64,000 bases of DNA, taken from the NCBI GenBank assembly GCA_034436335.1, contig DAOTVO010000059.1, positions 124,001-188,000 on the forward strand, read 5' to 3'. Position numbers and translations under genes: made by a program. Shown here piece after piece: positions 42,298-50,086 of the stretch; the stretch's first letter is position 1; every line of letters starts with the position of its first letter. The notes beneath the pieces are model-generated. The model made no database searches and was not told the DNA's origin. It saw only the letters and a list, made by a program, of their open reading frames with translations. This DNA is from UBA877 sp034436335. Its GTDB lineage: Bacteria; Chloroflexota; Anaerolineae; Anaerolineales; Villigracilaceae.

Positions 42298-42335
42298 AAA
42301 AATTGCCCCCGCAGGTGGAGCAACCTGCGGGGGCA
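42298..42335 (-). terminator. Terminator of the minus-strand gene block
   Basis: A perfect 13-base stem (42304-42316 with 42323-42335) is followed on the minus strand by ATTTTT. It lies 200 bases past the stop of the membrane-protein gene at 42537 and also faces the tRNA-Ser unit. Confidence 0.8.
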
Positions 42336-42357
42336 TTTGCCAAAGGAGGAGACAGTG

Positions 42358-42402
42358 ATGAGCAAGTCGGAGGTGTCCTGTGTCCGTCTCTATAGCGTAT
42401 GA
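42358..42402 (+). CDS. Possible 14-codon mini-ORF with strong ribosome site
   Basis: AAAGGAGGAGACAGTG precedes ATG 42358, which opens a 14-residue frame (MSKSEVSCVRLYSV, stop TGA). A hairpin AGAGTGA-AAAG-TCACTCT (42427-42444) follows. The spacing of the ribosome site is good, but no gene downstream on this strand would be served by a leader peptide. It could be a chance occurrence or a relic. Confidence 0.2.
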   Translation: MSKSEVSCVRLYSV

Positions 42403-42536
42403 TAGTCGAGACTGTCTGACAAAGATAGAGTGAAAAGTCACTCTTTGCTCGTGACAAACTTCACAATACGAATGACATTTGAGGGGGGAGTGAGTTCTTC
42501 GGCAACAGGGGCGAGGGCCCGCGCCGGGGCGGAGTA

Positions 42537-43136
42537 TTAGACGGGACGCTGGTTGTCCTGCCAGGTGCCGCGAAAACTTTCCAGTTCGGCGCTGAATTTC
42601 ATCCAATCGGGGACAATCAGGGCGATGCGCGGGCTTTTATCGGGGAAGAAGAGCGGCGAAAGGAAGAGGCCGAGGGAAGCGCGCGAAAGCGGCAGAGCAT
42701 TCAATTCGAGGACGATGGCGGTGTATTTCATCAGATGTTTCAGGATGGCGCGCTTGCGGCCGCGATAACGGTGGAGAGGAAACAATTTAGGGACTTCGAC
42801 GCTGGAGGCCTGACGGATGCGGCGGTAGGAAATCTTCAGGCGCAAAAAGGGAGTAACCAGGAGCAAGTAATTTTCGAAGGGCTGAACGTAGGCAAATTTA
42901 CGAATGGTGAGAAGGAAAAATGCTACCAGGAGAGCAAAGAGGCCGGCTCCGGCCAGAGAGAGCAAGCCATTGATGGAAATCGGCCAAATGGCCAGGCCGG
43001 GGAAGCGGTTCGGGAAGAAATATGCGCCGCCTGCTATTCCCAGGAGAATCAGGCCAAGCAGGAGCAAGGTTTTCCACCAACGGGTGAGGATGTACGCGTA
43101 GAGGACGAGAAGGTAACGGCGTCCGGCGCGGGGCAT
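42537..43136 (-). CDS. Two-helix membrane protein, unknown function
   Basis: This 199-residue protein has a basic N-terminus (MPRAGRRY), two or three transmembrane helices (~residues 20-40, 52-78) and a cytoplasmic C-terminal domain of about 110 residues. That domain (FAYVQPFENYLLLVTPFLRLKISYRRIRQASSVE) resembles bacterial PH-like domains, in which a short beta-barrel follows membrane helices, but the family is not certain. Its start lies two bases after the translin-family stop, so the two are coupled. A conserved functional residue set is not apparent. Confidence 0.7.
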   Translation of the reverse strand: MPRAGRRYLLVLYAYILTRWWKTLLLLGLILLGIAGGAYFFPNRFPGLAIWPISINGLLSLAGAGLFALLVAFFLLTIRKFAYVQPFENYLLLVTPFLRLKISYRRIRQASSVEVPKLFPLHRYRGRKRAILKHLMKYTAIVLELNALPLSRASLGLFLSPLFFPDKSPRIALIVPDWMKFSAELESFRGTWQDNQRPV

Positions 43137-43138
43137 GG

Positions 43139-43822
43139 TTACTCCTCCTCGGAGGGCACGGGGCGAGCAGGCGGCTGGAGAGGCGGCTCTTCCCCGGCGA
43201 ACTGACCGATGAGTTGGGAAAGGGAGCGTTCCAGGTGTTCGCCGCGCAGGCTGAAAGTCACGTCGCCGCGCGTGCGTTCGATGATGGAGCGGGCCACGTC
43301 GGTCTGGCGGCGCAGGCCGTAGGTGATGGCGTCGGGGTAATCCATGGTGACCAGCACCGAGAAGATATCGTCCATGTGGCCGAGCAGAATCTCGACTTCT
43401 TCAGAGTAGCCATGACGGAGGATGTCGAGGATGCGGCGGCGCAGTTCGCCAATGGCTTCTGCCAACCCGTTGAGGTAGGTATGGGGCAGGAGGCCAAGTT
43501 CCTGCGGGGTGGGGAGGGACTGATGGAGAATGAGGACGCAGGTGATGCTGGCTTCGGCGTATTCCTTGAGGGCGTCTTGAGTGTAGCCGGAGTGGTAGAG
43601 GTCAGGGTACGGCTCAAGGCCGGTGCGCAGGTCGGCGGCGAGACGGGCGGCCTGGTCGAGGTGTTCTTGCATGATGTCCCTTTCCTGGCGGTGGACGGCG
43701 CGGATGGCGAGGGCACATTCACGCGTCAGGGCGCGCGCCTGGGCCAGGGCGCGGTCGCGGGCGGTATTCTGTTCGTCGAAGTCGCGGCGGATTTGTTCAG
43801 CGATTTGTTCGAGTTTGTGCAT
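43139..43822 (-). CDS. Translin-family nucleic-acid-binding protein
   Basis: This 227-residue, nearly all-helical protein matches the translin superfamily, which in eukaryotes (translin/TRAX) forms octameric RNA-processing particles and in archaea has homologues with RNase activity. Diagnostic parts are the N-terminal helix with DEQNTARDRALAQARAL and CALAIRAVHRQE, the DLYHSGYTQDALKEYAEA helix (~residue 77), PTPQELGLLPHTYLNGLAEAIGELRR (~102) and GLRRQTDVARSIIERTRGDVTFSLR (~170), as in archaeal translins. The acidic and Pro-rich tail is extra. The family is rare in bacteria. It is coupled to a membrane protein downstream; a copy of the dispersed repeat lies upstream. Its role here is unknown. 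Confidence 0.85.
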   Translation of the reverse strand: MHKLEQIAEQIRRDFDEQNTARDRALAQARALTRECALAIRAVHRQERDIMQEHLDQAARLAADLRTGLEPYPDLYHSGYTQDALKEYAEASITCVLILHQSLPTPQELGLLPHTYLNGLAEAIGELRRRILDILRHGYSEEVEILLGHMDDIFSVLVTMDYPDAITYGLRRQTDVARSIIERTRGDVTFSLRGEHLERSLSQLIGQFAGEEPPLQPPARPVPSEEE

Positions 43823-43857
43823 GGTTCAGTTTTTGGCTATCGAATTGTGCGAATTTC

Positions 43858-44028
43858 CGTAACTGTCTAGCTGGGTCTCGGAAATTGTCCGCAGAGGTCG
43901 CAGAGGACGTAGATGGGGAGAAAATCGGCGACATCGTCCCCACAGGGAAAATCTGCGCAATCTGCGGATAAAGTTAGCGTCTTTTGCTGCGATTAACCAT
44001 CCCGGCCTCATTTGGACAGGCAGTTACG
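43858..44028. repeat. Dispersed palindromic repeat, copy 3 (full)
   Basis: The most complete copy, 171 bases, with ends CGTAACTGTCTAG and GACAGGCAGTTACG (inverted) and internal arms TCCGCAGAGGTCGCAG and CTGCGCAATCTGCGGA. It lies between the translin-family gene and the DUF3467 gene. Confidence 0.9.
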
Positions 44029-44097
44029 AATTTCCTAGGATAGTTTCGGCGCGAATTACAACAGGGGACGCGCAGAGGCGTCTCCCGCAAGGGGAGG

Positions 44098-44430
44098 TTA
44101 CTTGTCTTTGGGCGGTTCGGGTGGATGGAAAGGCCGGAAGAGGGTGTCGGCCAGGCTGGGGCCGCCGCTGGGAAGTTGGATGACGCCAAACGTGGCTTCG
44201 AAACGGGCGATATTGTCGTTCAGCGCCTGGGCAAAGAGTTTAACGCCGACCGGGGTCATGACGACTCGCGCCGTCACGGTTGCTTTGGTGTCGCCGGGCA
44301 GGAAGCGGGCGAAATCGAGCACGAATTCGGCCGGGGCGTGAGCAATGCGCGCCAGATTGGCGTAGGCGGGCTGGAGGTCGGCAGGGAGTTCGATGTTGAT
44401 CGGGGCGGGCTTGGGAAGAGGCTGTTCCAT
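44098..44430 (-). CDS. DUF3467 family protein
   Basis: This 110-residue protein fits DUF3467 (PF11950). It has the conserved YANLARIAHAPAEFVLDFARFLPGD (~residue 23), VTARVVMTPVGVKLFAQALNDNIARFEATFG (~52) and a Pro-rich tail. The family has no established function and often adopts a compact beta-sheet-plus-helix fold. It starts 12 bases after the ssb stop, so the two are co-transcribed. Confidence 0.85.
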   Translation of the reverse strand: MEQPLPKPAPINIELPADLQPAYANLARIAHAPAEFVLDFARFLPGDTKATVTARVVMTPVGVKLFAQALNDNIARFEATFGVIQLPSGGPSLADTLFRPFHPPEPPKDK

Positions 44431-44442
44431 GATGAGTCGCCC

Positions 44443-44883
44443 TTAGAAGGGAATGTTCTCGTCCATGTCGCCGCCGTTGAAGGCCGCGTCCTCGGTGAAG
44501 GCGGGGCCTCCGGCGGCAGACGGTTCACCGCTTTCGCTGCGGGAGGAGAGGAAGCGGACGGTTTGCGCCGAGACTTCGAAGGAGGCACGCGGCTGTCCGT
44601 CCTGCCCGGTCCAGACGCGCGGGCCGCCGGTATTGGGGTCGGCGGTCAGGCGTCCTTCCACCAGCACTTTGGAGCCTTTCTTGAGGTACTGGTTGCAGAC
44701 TTCAGCCATCTTGCCCCACACCGAGATGCGGAACCAGATGGTCTCCTTGACCGTTTCGCCGTTGTTGTTGGTCCACTGGCGGTTGGTGGCCACCGAGAAG
44801 GACGTAACCGCCTGGCCAGTGGGCGTGTAGCGCATTTCAGGGTCGCGGCCGAGGTTACCTGCGAGGATGATGGTTTGAAACAT
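44443..44883 (-). CDS. ssb: Single-stranded DNA-binding protein
   Basis: This 146-residue protein is SSB, which coats single-stranded DNA during replication and repair. An OB-fold (residues ~1-110) shows IILAGNLGRDPEMRYTPTGQAVTSFSVATNRQW and IWFRISVWGKMAEVCNQYLKKGSKVLVEGRL. A flexible Ser/Gly-rich linker leads to the acidic partner-binding tip DMDENIPF. ATG 44883 is chosen because AAAGGAG precedes it; 21 codons upstream are ignored. It leads a small operon with DUF3467. Confidence 0.97.
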   Translation of the reverse strand: MFQTIILAGNLGRDPEMRYTPTGQAVTSFSVATNRQWTNNNGETVKETIWFRISVWGKMAEVCNQYLKKGSKVLVEGRLTADPNTGGPRVWTGQDGQPRASFEVSAQTVRFLSSRSESGEPSAAGGPAFTEDAAFNGGDMDENIPF

Positions 44884-44953
44884 GGGGAATCTCCTTTGAG
44901 GGTGAAGGTACCGCCGCACCGCGGCGGTTGAAAGTGATTGCCCCAATTTTACA

Positions 44954-46150
44954 TCACATTTCCCACATCAACAGGGGGATGTCCATTTCCTGCGGGGTCA
45001 AACCACCGTGGTGGCCGTAGTATTTCTGGCCGAATTTGTCCTTTTCGTACCACCAGACGGCTTCGCCGCGATAGGGCAAGATGACCAGGTCTCCGGCGCG
45101 GGCGCGGAAGATGGGCGAGACCTGCGGGCCGAACCAGCCCTGCTCGGCCATCTCGGCTACTTTGCGCACCTCGGCGCGGCCCTCCAGCCGGGAGGCGAGA
45201 AACGCCTGGGCCTCGTCCACCATGCCCTCGCGGATGTAGAGAAAGAAGTCGCGGCAGGCCCCGCCGGGGACGATATACTCGCCGGCGCGGTTCGTGCGCA
45301 GGAAGCGGGTGACGCCCTCGAAGCGCGGGTCGGTGTTGAGGTAGAGGGTTGTCTGCGGGTCCACTTCAGACTGTCCGTGGTCGGCAGTGAGCAGAAAGAG
45401 CGTCTTCCCCTTCGGACGGACGAGGCGGGGGAAGAGATGTGCCATCATCAGCAGGAAGGACTGGATTTCGGCGGTCGTCTGCGGGGCATCCGGGCCGTAG
45501 TCGTGGCTGATGGAGTCTATCTTTTCATAGTAGAGATGAAAATAGGCGGGCGGCGCGGACTTTGCAATCGCTTCGCCCAGATTGACCAGGCCCTCCGGCA
45601 GGGTCTTATAGCCAAAGGTCTGCGTGCCCTTGAACATGGCATTCGAGTAGGTGGAGGGGGTGTACTCGCGGTGCTGGAAGATGGTCGCCTTCACGCCATA
45701 GTTGGAAAGGGCGTTGTAGAGGGTGTGCTTCGGGTAGAGCGTCTTGGGGTTAATCTCCAGCCTCTTGAGCGTGTCGCGTTCCACCGTCCCGGCAAAGGAA
45801 AAGAGGAGCGGGGCAATGACGGCGTCCACTATCGGTTCGTAGTAGTTCCACTCGAAGACGCCATGCTCTCCCACCGGCTGTCCGGTGTGCAGGGTGGTGA
45901 TGTGCGCCGAGGTGGTGGAGGGGAATTGCGAGGTGAGTTTCTCCACCGTCCCGTGGCGGGCGACCTGTTTCAGAAATGGCTCGTCCTGGAATTTATTGAA
46001 GAAGCGCCAGCCGAAGCCGTCTATCAGGAAGAGGACGACCGCGTCGTAACGGCGGGCAGTCAACAGGTCCGCGATGCGCTGCGGGAGCGAGGCGAAGCCG
46101 CCGGAGTCGTAACGGGGCTTGACGAAGGGTTCGGCAGGGTAGGTTGTCAT
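44954..46150 (-). CDS. Phosphodiesterase/nucleotide pyrophosphatase-fold protein
   Basis: This 398-residue protein belongs to the alkaline-phosphatase superfamily, type I phosphodiesterase branch. It has AVVLFLIDGFGWRF (~residue 38) with the first metal Asp, a Ser/Thr nucleophile region in TSQFPSTTSAHITTLHTGQPVGEHGVFEWNYY (~75), the metal-binding DSISHDYGPDAP (~213) and LLTADHGQSEVD (~258), and a final KYYGHHGGLTPQEMDIPLLMW block. It acts on phosphate esters or phospholipid-like substrates; the exact target is unknown. It is the last gene of the long minus-strand surface-glycan run, six bases after a FemAB gene. Confidence 0.86.
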   Translation of the reverse strand: MTTYPAEPFVKPRYDSGGFASLPQRIADLLTARRYDAVVLFLIDGFGWRFFNKFQDEPFLKQVARHGTVEKLTSQFPSTTSAHITTLHTGQPVGEHGVFEWNYYEPIVDAVIAPLLFSFAGTVERDTLKRLEINPKTLYPKHTLYNALSNYGVKATIFQHREYTPSTYSNAMFKGTQTFGYKTLPEGLVNLGEAIAKSAPPAYFHLYYEKIDSISHDYGPDAPQTTAEIQSFLLMMAHLFPRLVRPKGKTLFLLTADHGQSEVDPQTTLYLNTDPRFEGVTRFLRTNRAGEYIVPGGACRDFFLYIREGMVDEAQAFLASRLEGRAEVRKVAEMAEQGWFGPQVSPIFRARAGDLVILPYRGEAVWWYEKDKFGQKYYGHHGGLTPQEMDIPLLMWEM

Positions 46151-46156
46151 CGAAAA

Positions 46157-47293
46157 TCAGGCTCCCAGCGAGCGCAGGGTCTTGTTCCGGCCGCGGGCGC
46201 GCATCACGTCCATCAGGCGCGGCAGGATTTCGGTGTACATGCGGTAGAGCAGGGGGCTGGGGGTGAAATCCCAGGCGCCGAGTGTGCGCAGGACGTAGCC
46301 GCCCAGGCCCTCCTTGAAGCGAAAGACGCCCCACAGACTGTCGCTCTCGTTGAATTCGTTGGGTGCGCCCCAGAGGTTGTAGATGCGGCAGCCAAGCGCT
46401 TTGGCGCGGCGCATGGCCTCCCACTGGAGCAGATAGTTGGGCATTTTGTCGCGGTGAAGGTCACGCGACATACCGAAGAGGTAAATAGCCTGCCCGGCAA
46501 AGTAAAACAGCGAAACCGCTGCCACCGGCTGCCCCTCCACTTCGGCGATGAGCGGTTCGCTGTAGGGCTGGCGGGCTACCGCCGATGGCTGGCCGCCAGA
46601 AAAGGTGCGCCAGACGGTCTGATAGTACTCCTCGCCGCGGATGAGGAAGCCGTCGCGCACGGAGGTCTCGGCGTACATGCGATAAAGGAGGGGGAAATCT
46701 GCGGCGGTGGCCGGGCGGACGACGACGCCTTTCTTCTGCGCCAGGCGGAGGTTGTAGCGCGTTTTCTGTTTCATGCGCGCCAGCATTTCGTCCTCGGAGG
46801 CGGTCAGGTCAAGGAGGACGGTGTTGCGAAATTGAATCTGGTCCTGCGAAAAGAGCCAGCCCCGTTGCCGGAGTTCGGAACAGACGGCTTGCCCCAGCCC
46901 ATCGTCGCGGGCGTCTTCGCGGCCGGGGACGCCCCTGCCCAGCGGGACATCGGGGTCGAGTTTGACGAAGATGGCGCCCTGGCGGCGGGCGAAGGTTTGC
47001 AGGTCGTTCAGGACGCGATTCCGCAGGGGGAGGTCGCTCCAGTCCAGGTTGGGGCCTTTGGGGATGTAGAGGATGCACATTTTGCGGCCAAATCCGCCCA
47101 CCGGGATGGCGCGCTTGAGTATCATCGCCGCGGCGAGCGGCTGACCGCCCTGACCGCTCCATACAAACGGCATCGGCTGCCAGCCGAAGCGCGCCTTGAC
47201 CTGCGCCCATTCCCAGGTTTGCAACAGGTGCGGCAGGGATAGGGAGGCAATCAGTTCGTTCCAGGATTGGGGTGAGCCGGTGAAGGGATTCAT
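46157..47293 (-). CDS. FemAB-type peptidyltransferase (first)
   Basis: This 378-residue protein belongs to the FemABX family of GNAT-fold transferases that use aminoacyl-tRNA to add amino acids to peptidoglycan or lipid-linked precursors. The family features are LLQTWEWAQVKARFGWQP (~residue 20), FVKLDPDV (~115), the MKQKTRYNLRLAQKKGV turn (~180) and IYLFGMSRDLHRDKMPNYLLQWEAMRRAKALG (~290), with W-G-A-P following. Its genes often lie beside polysaccharide or peptidoglycan genes, as here. Related bacterial proteins include the CelD/BcsL branch. It is paralogous to the next gene but shares only the fold. The start lacks a strong ribosome site. Confidence 0.85.
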   Translation of the reverse strand: MNPFTGSPQSWNELIASLSLPHLLQTWEWAQVKARFGWQPMPFVWSGQGGQPLAAAMILKRAIPVGGFGRKMCILYIPKGPNLDWSDLPLRNRVLNDLQTFARRQGAIFVKLDPDVPLGRGVPGREDARDDGLGQAVCSELRQRGWLFSQDQIQFRNTVLLDLTASEDEMLARMKQKTRYNLRLAQKKGVVVRPATAADFPLLYRMYAETSVRDGFLIRGEEYYQTVWRTFSGGQPSAVARQPYSEPLIAEVEGQPVAAVSLFYFAGQAIYLFGMSRDLHRDKMPNYLLQWEAMRRAKALGCRIYNLWGAPNEFNESDSLWGVFRFKEGLGGYVLRTLGAWDFTPSPLLYRMYTEILPRLMDVMRARGRNKTLRSLGA

Positions 47294-47369
47294 AGGAGGG
47301 CAGCGGTAGGGCGGGATTCTATCCTCGCCTGGAGCGGGCGGTTAAGAAACCCGCCCTGCTAAACAATCA

Positions 47370-47455
47370 TGACCAGCGACGAACAGAGATAGACGGTTTT
47401 GCCTGCTGTTTATCCGAAAATCGGTGTTCATCTATGTTTATTTGTGGTTTCCAAA
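47370..47455. repeat. TGTTCATCTATG-type palindromic repeat
   Basis: A stretch between the two FemAB genes has arms ACCAGCGACGAACAGAGATAGAC and GGTGTTCATCTATG...TTGTGGT that pair imperfectly. The right arm resembles a TGTTCATCTGTG-type sequence found between genes in diverse bacteria. A GGGCGG hairpin (about 47334-47355) precedes it. Confidence 0.5.
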
Positions 47456-47458
47456 GCG

Positions 47459-48469
47459 CTAATCTGATCCGGAGGCGGCGAAGCGCCACAGGTAGAGTTT
47501 GTAGAGCAGAGGGTTATAGACGCGGTCGAGGGCGCGCGCCGCCTGACGCAGAACGCCGCCAAAGCCGCGCTTGAAGCGGTAGACGCCCCACAGGCCGTCT
47601 TCACGCGCTTCGATTTGCTCTTCATCCGTGATTTCGGCGGCTTCGTCGGGGATGCCCCACATGTCGTATTCGATACAGCCGAGACGTCGTGCCCAGCGGA
47701 TGGCTTCCCATTGCAGCGGGTAGGTCGGTTTGCGGTTGCGTTCCTCGTTGGCCGATGCGCCGTAGAAGTAATAGCCCGATTTGCGGCCGGCAAAGGCCAT
47801 CACTGCCGCCAGGGTGCGTCCCTGGTACTCGGCGACGAACAACTCACAGCGTCCAAGCGGGTGAAAGAGTTCGTAAGCGCGGCGGTAGTATTCGAGAGAG
47901 TGAACGTGGAAGTTCTCGCGCCGGCCGGTGATTTCCATCAGGGCATAGAAATCGCGCAGATCTTCAGCCGCCCGCACGGTGATTTCCTTGCGGCCTGCCA
48001 GACGGATGTTGTAACGCGTCTTGGGCTTCATGCGCTCGAAGACTTCCTCCTCGCTGCCGTTCAGGTCAATGACCAGGGTGCTGCGCGGCTGGACGTGCTG
48101 CGGGCTGAAGACAAAGCCGGGGGGCGGCGCGGCAGGCTCAGGGTCCGCAGGCGAGACCCAGCGGTCGGGTTCGACTTTCAGGAAGATGGCCTTGCGGGCG
48201 CGGCAGAGGGCATCCACCTCCTTCCAGAAGGAGGCGCTGCCCAGTCCTTGACCGTTATCGCAGAGCGGCCCTTTGGGGATGTAGCCGAAAGTCAGGCCCA
48301 GCGGCAGACGGCGGAAGAGTATTTGCGCTCCCGTGCCATCTGTAACAATGCGCACGGGGTCCCAGCCAAAGGCGGATTTGAGTTCGCCCCATTCGCCGCT
48401 TTGCAGAATGTGGGCGTCGGCGCGGCTTGCGACGAAAGCATTCCAATCGGAGAGGGAGAGTTGGGACAT
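47459..48469 (-). CDS. FemAB-type peptidyltransferase (second)
   Basis: This 336-residue FemAB paralogue has AHILQSGEWGELKSAFGWDPV (~residue 19), FLKVEPDRW (~95), the MKPKTRYNIRLAGRKEITV turn (~145) and the YYFYGASANEERNRKPTYPLQWEAIRWARRLGCIEYDMWGIPDE block (~225-270), the most diagnostic part. It probably adds amino acids to a cell-wall or lipid-linked substrate. It is separated from the first FemAB gene by 165 bases with a repeat, and from the upstream SDR gene by 21 bases, so it is likely in the glycan operon. Confidence 0.86.
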   Translation of the reverse strand: MSQLSLSDWNAFVASRADAHILQSGEWGELKSAFGWDPVRIVTDGTGAQILFRRLPLGLTFGYIPKGPLCDNGQGLGSASFWKEVDALCRARKAIFLKVEPDRWVSPADPEPAAPPPGFVFSPQHVQPRSTLVIDLNGSEEEVFERMKPKTRYNIRLAGRKEITVRAAEDLRDFYALMEITGRRENFHVHSLEYYRRAYELFHPLGRCELFVAEYQGRTLAAVMAFAGRKSGYYFYGASANEERNRKPTYPLQWEAIRWARRLGCIEYDMWGIPDEAAEITDEEQIEAREDGLWGVYRFKRGFGGVLRQAARALDRVYNPLLYKLYLWRFAASGSD

Positions 48470-48490
48470 GGCGGTTCCTGAGACGCGGCG

Positions 48491-50086
48491 TCAGTCCACT
48501 TCGCTGTTCAAGACCTCGAACTCGCGCGTCAACAGGTCAATGGACCAACTGCTTTCGGAATGGGAGAGCAGGTAGAGGCCCTGTTGTTTGAGGAATTCGA
48601 GATTGCTGTAACGCATGTCGCGGTAATCGCCGATGCGGCCGGTCTTGAGGGCTTCGATGATTTGCTGAACGCCCTGCTCGACCGTCCAGCGTGCGGAAAA
48701 ACTGAGGGTGCGGTGAATCTTGTTGAAGTTGACCCAGTAATTGCGCTTGTCGGGGATGTCGTTCTCGTAGACGATTTCGGCCTCGGGGACGAAGCGGTGG
48801 ATGATTTCGCCGACCTGTTTGATTTGATAGTTCTGGTCGTTGGAGCCAACATTGAAGATTTGATTGCGCACCAACGGCAGGGGCGCTTTGAGTGCCAGGG
48901 CAATGGCCTGCGCGGCGTCTTCAACGTGCAGGAAGGGCCGCCACTGGTCGCCGCCGAAAATAGTAATCTTGCCGTCCACGACGGCTTTAGCGGTGAGCAG
49001 GTTGACCACCAGGTCGAAGCGCGGCCGGCCCGAAAGGCCGTAAATGGTGCCAAAGCGCAGGATGACCGGCGAGAAACGGTCATCAGCCATGCTCAGAAGG
49101 ACTTTTTCAGAGGCGATTTTACTGCGCGCATACAGGGAGACGGGACGCAGTTCGGAGCGTTCGTCGAGCGGTTCATTGCTGACGCCGTAGACCGAGCAGG
49201 TGCTGGCGAAAATGAAGTGGCCGATGCCGCTCCCCTTGGCGACTTCGGCGATCATGCGCGTGGCGGTCAGGTTGATGTCGAGGGTCAGTTGTTCATCGAG
49301 GGCGCAGGCCGGGTCGCCTACCAGTCCGCCGAGGTGGATGACGGCGTCCATGTCGCGCATGACCTGCACTACTTTTTCAACCTGACGGAAGTCGGCCTGG
49401 ACGATTTCGAGGTTGGGATGGTCTAGCCAGGCTTGGATGGGTTCTGTGCCGTAGAGGAGCAAATCTAGCAGGCGCACTTTATAGCCGGCCTCTAACAGTT
49501 TGGGAAGCAGCGCCGAGCCAATATACCCGGCCCCGCCGATGACGAGGACGTTCTCGATGTTTCCGTGGCCGGCGCGAGGGGAGGCGGGGGTTTCAGAACG
49601 TACGATCCGCTTCCAGAGCGTAGACCAGGCTCGGGCGCTGATGAGCAGGATGACGCTCAGTCCCCAGGCCAGCAGGAGTGAGCCACGCGGGAAATTCAGG
49701 TAGGGTGAGAGGAAGTTGAGCAGATTGCCCTGACTGAGGTAAGTCAGCGCACCGAAAATTAGGTACGAAAGGCTGACGGCCTGCAGGACGATAAGCGTCT
49801 TGTAGCGTCCACGGTAGAAGCGCCCATAGGAGTAAAAGCCGCTGGCGGTGAAGACCAGCAGACAGATGATCGTCACAATCCAAGAGTTTTGCAGGTAGAT
49901 GCGTTCGTAGTAGAGAACGGTGGAGCGGTAGACGAAATTGCTGCCTTCACCCTGCGAAACGATCCAAAAAAGACGTCCGATGAGCGAGAGGAACAGGGCC
50001 AGGTTGACCAAGATGACATCGGCGGCCATGCGCACCAGCCCCTGGAATGAAAAAATCATCTTCCACCAGGAAATGCTGGATTTCAT
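48491..50086 (-). CDS. Membrane-anchored NAD-dependent epimerase/dehydratase fusion
   Basis: This 531-residue protein joins an N-terminal membrane domain of four to five helices (~residues 10-145) to an extended SDR domain (~175-500). The membrane part resembles the first half of polyprenyl-phosphate sugar transferases and CapD-type dehydratases. The SDR part has VIGGAGYIGSALLPKLL (~178), STCSVYGVS and the catalytic YARSK (~315), FGTIYG and the GGDQWRPFLHVEDAA block, like GalE-type sugar-nucleotide enzymes. ATG 50086 overlaps the aminotransferase stop by four bases (ATGA). It may modify a nucleotide sugar at the membrane. The combination of a CapD-like anchor with a GalE-like SDR is unusual. 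Confidence 0.87.
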   Translation of the reverse strand: MKSSISWWKMIFSFQGLVRMAADVILVNLALFLSLIGRLFWIVSQGEGSNFVYRSTVLYYERIYLQNSWIVTIICLLVFTASGFYSYGRFYRGRYKTLIVLQAVSLSYLIFGALTYLSQGNLLNFLSPYLNFPRGSLLLAWGLSVILLISARAWSTLWKRIVRSETPASPRAGHGNIENVLVIGGAGYIGSALLPKLLEAGYKVRLLDLLLYGTEPIQAWLDHPNLEIVQADFRQVEKVVQVMRDMDAVIHLGGLVGDPACALDEQLTLDINLTATRMIAEVAKGSGIGHFIFASTCSVYGVSNEPLDERSELRPVSLYARSKIASEKVLLSMADDRFSPVILRFGTIYGLSGRPRFDLVVNLLTAKAVVDGKITIFGGDQWRPFLHVEDAAQAIALALKAPLPLVRNQIFNVGSNDQNYQIKQVGEIIHRFVPEAEIVYENDIPDKRNYWVNFNKIHRTLSFSARWTVEQGVQQIIEALKTGRIGDYRDMRYSNLEFLKQQGLYLLSHSESSWSIDLLTREFEVLNSEVD

